Made by a program: the position numbers and the translations under genes. The notes below the pieces were generated by a model, which did not search any database, was not told the DNA's origin, and worked only from the letters and a program-made list of their open reading frames with translations. Below, piece by piece: positions 58,985 through 64,000 of a stretch of 64,000 nucleotides of DNA. Location: the NCBI RefSeq assembly GCF_900496995.4, contig NC_044027.1, forward strand, positions 11,370,743 through 11,434,742. The letters run 5' to 3'. Source of the stretch: Aquila chrysaetos chrysaetos (Eukaryota > Chordata > Aves > Accipitriformes > Accipitridae). Numbering within the stretch: the first letter of the stretch is position 1; the number at the start of each line of letters is the position of its first letter.

Positions 58985-61900
58985 GTAGGCAATTTCTTAA
59001 ACAAGCTTTTTATGGTCATATTAATGAATATCTGTCTAGGTATTGATCAGCCTGCTGGCTGTTGAACCCTTGTGCTGTTGCCATTACGGGCTTTGGAGTT
59101 TGTAATTAATTTATTTTTTTCTTAGTATTTGGTTCACATTACAGTTATCCAAATACAATCTCAGTAATGGTCTCGACAGTGTCTTACCATTGAACTGGTA
59201 TTCTCCATCTAGGTTAAAGAAAGGTAGTGCTAAAGACCAAAGCCGCCAACTTTGGGAGACCCATTAGTTGTTGGTTATGAACAGTATATTGTAGCATTGC
59301 ACAGGTTATTTTAACTACAGACTCTTAGGAGTGGGGATTGGGTGTCGTAGAAAGCTCATATGTATTTGGAGAGGGAAAAGCCCCTCAGGCATGGAACGGA
59401 ACATAAATACTCTTAGGTAGACTTTAATTCTGTAGGACTTCTTTGAAGGTAGGTAGGTTATTCTGTATTCTTAATGCTGAGTACAGCGTTCTGTAAGCAC
59501 TGCTGTGGAGGTGCAGCTGAGTCTGTGGGTTATGAGGAGGGAGGTGGGTACCAGGTTCCTGGCAGTGCTGTTGCACATATTGGGTGGGTGATTGAACTTT
59601 TCTGCACCCCTTTTTATATATATATGAAAATGGGAGTAATGCCACTTCATTGCAAATGGCAGGGCAACTTCTGTTGGGTGGATGTAAGTTTATAAAATCC
59701 TAAGGTCCTCAGCTAAAGGCTTCCTTATGTTGTAGTTTGAAGAGGGGCATGCTTGAATAACGTGCATCAGTTGAGCACCACATAGCTACAATTACTCCAA
59801 CTTGCTTTTGGTCAACTTCAGATGTGTTCCCTGTGAATGAGTTAGAAGTATAAACACACAGAAGATGAAGGTTAAAGCTGAAATTCTGTTGTCTGTATCC
59901 CATGTTACAGGTTTTTAGGGTAATTCATGAAATCATGGGAGAAAACCTCTAGATGGTCAGAACACCCTGTGTTGTCAACACTAAAGTTCAGGCTAAGAAG
60001 GAAAGTATAAGCTATTCTGGAGTCCCTTCCATTATAGCAATTCAGGCTATATTTGTAACTTCCTTAGTAGAGAGAAGTTTTTAAGTACATTATCAGCTCT
60101 ACTGGAGCTTTAAATACACATAATGAAGCTGCAAAGAAATGCTTCCTTTCCAGTTTGGTTTTGGTTTTTTTTTAAACTCCAGTGAGGTTGTTTTTTAAAA
60201 AATCCTTATAGCTTAGCTTGACTTCAGTCAGTTACCAGTGAACAAAGCTCAAATGAGGAAATACTTTAAATACTAATGATTGAAAATATCGAAAGGAAAA
60301 ATACCAGTCTTTTAATACTGTTCCATTGGAGAGGAACATAACTAAAGAAATATCATCAAAGGCATAATGCAAATTGGATTGTTTTAACACCGTAGTTCTG
60401 AGAACTCGAGGTGTTAGTTATAACAGCTACGACAATTTTTAGAAAAATACATTATTTTTAATCTGATAGTACCCTTTTATCACTTGTTCTGTGACCAGCA
60501 TAATACCCATACAAAATGAAACAAGAAAAGCCTTGTAAATTTTAGTTGACAGATTTAAGACTGTGCTTTAATGTTATTCTGACGTGCAGAGATGTTTCTA
60601 TTTCAAATGAAGACTTCTTGCTGCACAGATTGTACTTGCACAAGCCCGAGCAAGAAATTTATTTCCAAAATCTGAAGTTACCTTAACACAGCATAGTTGC
60701 TTTTCATACGCAGTTGTATGTTCCTTTTGAAGACAACTACCTTGCTGAACTTGTCTGAAAGATTTGCATTTCATGGTATTGAGCTCACAGAACTTCTACG
60801 TGTTCATTTTGGCTTGAGAAGCACTGACTCTTGACTGACACACTGAAGTCAGTGGGGGAGGCCTGAAGGTCCTCTTCCACAGTGTAGAGCCTGAGAAAAT
60901 CCATAGATCCTCCAAAGATTTTTTCTGCAACAGTTAGATTTCATTTATTTGTCTTTGCAGAGACATTGCAACGCAGCATTGATCATTGGCAATGAAACCA
61001 AGAAGGGCAGTAGAAGATATTCCATCTCTCTGGAGCCTTTATTTGGTGGCTGATGTGCTTAGGCTGAGCTCATACCCACCACTATGATGGGTGTTTGCAC
61101 TCAGTATGGCAAAATAGAGCAATTAGGTCTGTGGACTTATCAGTGAGGTTTGTAAGGCTGAACACTGCTTTGAGTATTTAGGCTAACAGATACAGGTTTA
61201 GGGCAGTGGCTTTGGCAGCAAAGCCTTCATTGACTAAAAGGGTGAAGATTCAAACCCTATGTTTGGCTTTGGTATTGCCCTCAGCATCATCCCCTGAGAG
61301 AGATTTCCATGCCAATTAGTGACTCAGTCAAAATTTGTGACTCAGTTGGCACCATCTGGGCCCATTTTGCATCACCAGCCCCTCTTGTCATCACTTTCAT
61401 TGGCAAAGACTCCTCAGTCCCCTCTAGTGCAGGCCTTGCACCACATCAATGAAGACATCTCCACAGCCACTGAGAGCTCACATCTAATTCCAGGTATTTC
61501 TTCTGCCAAAGTTCAGTCTAACAATAGCAGAAGAAAGGGAAAAGAGCCTTCAGTCTGGTGAGGAAAGGGGGAGAAAAAGATGAAATGGTACCAATAAAAA
61601 GTTCCTGAGCTTTGTGCTGTAAGGGCTCTTCACAGCCTTCCTTGGTATTGGGGGCGGCCTTCAGACGCTACTGGGTTTTGTTCCTTCTACATCCTTAGTG
61701 TCAGTGGTTGCAGCCAGCTGTTCACCATGCAGAGTTTATTCCTGAAATACTTTTGTCCTTTGGAACCAACCAAGAAGTGCTAATGCTTGATTAATGCTGT
61801 TACAAACAGGAATCCTCTTCAGTGCTTCCTCATCCCCAAAAGAAGATGTATCTGTTTCCAGTCACTTTCCTTCTTCTGATTGTCTCAGTCCCAGTCCATC

Positions 61901-64000
61901 AAGCCTCCACCCTGGGACAAAGTTGCTACAAGTCATGCTGCAAAAAACACTGTGGATGCTTCTTGACTAAGTGCAATCACAGATGTGATATCACTGGAAC
62001 AATTTCAAGACACCTCTGATCTGCATTATACATTTCTTGTGATCCTTTTGGCACCTTGGACAAAGTGCTCGGGTACTTTGATGGTGTCCTTCAGTCACTG
62101 TTGTGATGCAACTATGGTCACTAGAGAGCCGATCCCAGCAGCAGAGCTAGGTTTTTTTTTTTTGTTTCCAACCTCTCTTTCTGGCACCTCTCCAAAAATA
62201 TTTTTTTCCAGACAGCTGAGATTCTGTGCCGCAGTCAGGTAGCGGGAATGTTGGTGCATAGAGATTTAAGTTCAGTGACATATCTGTAAAGAAGTTTGCC
62301 AGAGGGACAGTTCAGAGGGACGGCACTGATGGATGAAGACTCTGCTTTCAGAGCTGCTCAGCAGAAAAGCTGTAAACATTGTGGTACCAACTAGATCATC
62401 TCTCCTCGTTTTTAATAGCCTATGGGGAAAAAACAAAGGACTGGTTATCATTAGCCACACAGCAGGCTTTATCCAAGAATATCTGCCTCGCTTCTTTTTA
62501 CTAATTTCATGAGAGTGGGACAAAATGTATTTAGTCCCAGCACGAGATTTGCAAATATTGTTCAGCTTTTCTTTATTTCTGCAATTCTGGGAAATTAGAA
62601 CATGCTAAGATTGTACAGTCTGGCCCAATACAAAGGGAAAGAGCAAGGATAAACATGCTTGCCAGAAAGACACATTCCTTGTGTTATTTGGGATATTACT
62701 GGTTACAAAATAGGGAAGACTTTGAGCTCATGACACCTACCATGGCTCCTTTTCAAAAAACTTGAAACAAACAGCAAGGGATCATAGGAAATCATGCCCT
62801 GTAAGTGCCATTTGATGTGGCAAATTCTTGCACCATACTATGGTTAATTGAGCTGTTCCTTTTATGTAATATTGGGCTTGCACATCAGGCTTCACCACAG
62901 GATCGCATGGACAGATAAGAAAGCATTCCCCTTGATGCCTTCTTAGGAAAACCCTGATGAAATTCCTGAAACAGTAAAAGCTACTGGAGTCTCTTCAAAC
63001 TCCCTCAAATCTACTGAATACTTGCTGGAAATCCCCTCAGAATAACTGACCCTGGGGACGGACCTTCTCAACATCCACATGTGTGCCCTGAAGGCTGCCG
63101 CAGCCCTTCTGCTCTGCCTAAACAAGGGGCAGGGATGAGCTGTACAAGCTCCAGAGTCTATTTGCAGCACCTACCTGCAGACTCAGGGTGACACTGAACC
63201 AAAGAGCTGGAGTCCAGTGCCCTGCTGATCCCACCCTTTTCTGTGGCCTTTTCCAACTTGTATCATGCAGTTCAGCAAAGCTTAGCGTTGCGTCACGTCA
63301 GCTCGCTCAAGATTAAGGGCATCAGCACATTCCAGGCATACGTAAATTAGACTCTGAATACACGTTTGAACAACTTGTAGAGATTTCCATAGTGGTTTTG
63401 AACAGCAATAGATATGGCAGAGCCTTGTCTGAAGAACACACTGTGCTATGCCATGTGGACCGCAGCAGTAGCATTAGAAGAAGGGGGTGGCTGGCTAATC
63501 CACAGCCTAGGTCAACCTTGTACAGATAACTGAGCTGTGGCTGCACTTCAGGGTTCCTCCATGGAGTTTCTGATCAGATCAGCCTCCTATGTCTTTTTCC
63601 TTCTCTCCCACTGGAAATCTTTTCATGAGGCTTCTTTGCAAAATATGGGCAACTTACGCTGGAGGAGGGAGGCATACTTAATGCCCTTTTCTAGGAGCTA
63701 GAAGAGTTCTAAGAAATATTCCTTGATTCCCAATAAAGGACTAATTTCTACCTAATCCTAAACACTAAAAAGAACAGAAGAAATTCATCGAAGCTCTTCA
63801 ATTCAGGAAGCTTGAGAACTTAATCCCCTGCCTCCAAGAGACCATTGTGCAGCTTTTGACATCAAGGATTCCTGCATTCACACAGGTGTCAGACAGACAT
63901 ATAGCAAATACCTGAGTTTTTGTCTAGGGATTCAACGTTAAATGTCCAGTTCTTTAATTACCAGCCCCAGGGCTGTTTAGAAGGTGGAGAGGTAATACTC
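58985..64000 (+). other. PAPPA: PAPPA intron 2, 5' part
   Basis: Begins GTAGGC and runs past the window end. No further PAPPA exon is visible: the protein segment that should follow exon 2 (the RAYLDVNELKN-type region in mammals) was not found. Contents are mostly non-repetitive AT-rich sequence, a short T-tract near 62152-62163 and the small cysteine-rich frame at 61846-62019. Confidence 0.85.
61846..62019 (+). CDS. Hypothetical small cysteine-rich secreted peptide in PAPPA intron 2
   Basis: A 57-codon ATG frame, with A at -3 of the start codon. Residues 1 to about 20 are a hydrophobic stretch (MYLFPVTFLLLIVSVPVHQA) that looks like a signal peptide with an Ala-type cleavage end. The remaining 37 residues contain seven cysteines within 21 positions (spacing C-x3-CC-x3-C-x-C-x4-C-x3-C) and are Lys/Arg/His-rich. 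The pattern does not fit the beta-defensin or ovodefensin spacing, and the odd cysteine count is unusual for a fully disulfide-bonded peptide. The nearest acceptor-like word is TTACAAACAG just upstream, and no polyadenylation signal was seen close downstream. I do not recognise a family. It could be a lineage-specific host-defence-like peptide, a decayed exon or chance. Confidence 0.25.
   Translation: MYLFPVTFLLLIVSVPVHQASTLGQSCYKSCCKKHCGCFLTKCNHRCDITGTISRHL

Noticed and set aside
61197..61260. tRNA-like or MIR-like head with a B-box-like AGATTCAAACCC word
   Set aside because: Only one short word fits. No A box or complete cloverleaf could be drawn and no MIR body follows.

Overview
This is a vertebrate nuclear genomic window. 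It contains the 5' part of one recognisable protein-coding gene, PAPPA (pappalysin-1, pregnancy-associated plasma protein A), on the + strand. The organism is probably a bird, or at least a sauropsid. The evidence is the PAPPA protein itself, CR1-type LINE 3' ends, a few very old amniote repeats (MIR-like, CR1/L3-like), low overall interspersed-repeat density and no primate or rodent SINEs. No bacterial-style operon, rRNA, tRNA, CRISPR array or intact mobile element was seen.

Layout. Positions 1 to about 31,250 are intergenic or upstream DNA with no supportable coding gene. They hold AT-rich blocks that look like conserved non-coding elements, one clear CR1 end near 1.3 kb, MIR scraps, short tandem duplications, pyrimidine and purine tracts, and a GC-rich patch near 26.2 kb. 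Positions about 31,250 to 31,963 are the likely PAPPA promoter and 5' leader: a PBX-HOX-like motif, a FOX-like motif, a G-quadruplex-forming run, a TATAAAGG box at 31450, then more than 500 nt of very purine-rich sequence with no ATG before the start codon. Coding exon 1 is 31964-32360 (signal peptide, propeptide, start of the laminin-G-like domain). Intron 1 is about 25.6 kb (32361-57915). It carries several long poly-G or poly-C tracts near its 5' end, a GC/CpG-rich patch at 37.3-38.1 kb, two CR1 fragments, two MIR elements and a decayed CR1/L3 LINE end at 46.7-47.6 kb. Coding exon 2 is 57916-58984 (rest of the LG-like domain, prodomain-linker region and Lin12/Notch repeats 1 and 2). From 58985 to the window end is the start of intron 2. 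The zinc-binding protease motif and all later domains lie beyond the window.

Most long open frames here are low-complexity or antisense shadows. One exception merits attention: a 57-codon ATG frame at 61846-62019 in intron 2 predicts a hydrophobic signal-like leader followed by a very cysteine-rich basic tail (seven Cys in 21 residues). It matches no family I can name with confidence. It may be a small secreted-peptide gene nested in PAPPA, a decayed exon or chance.
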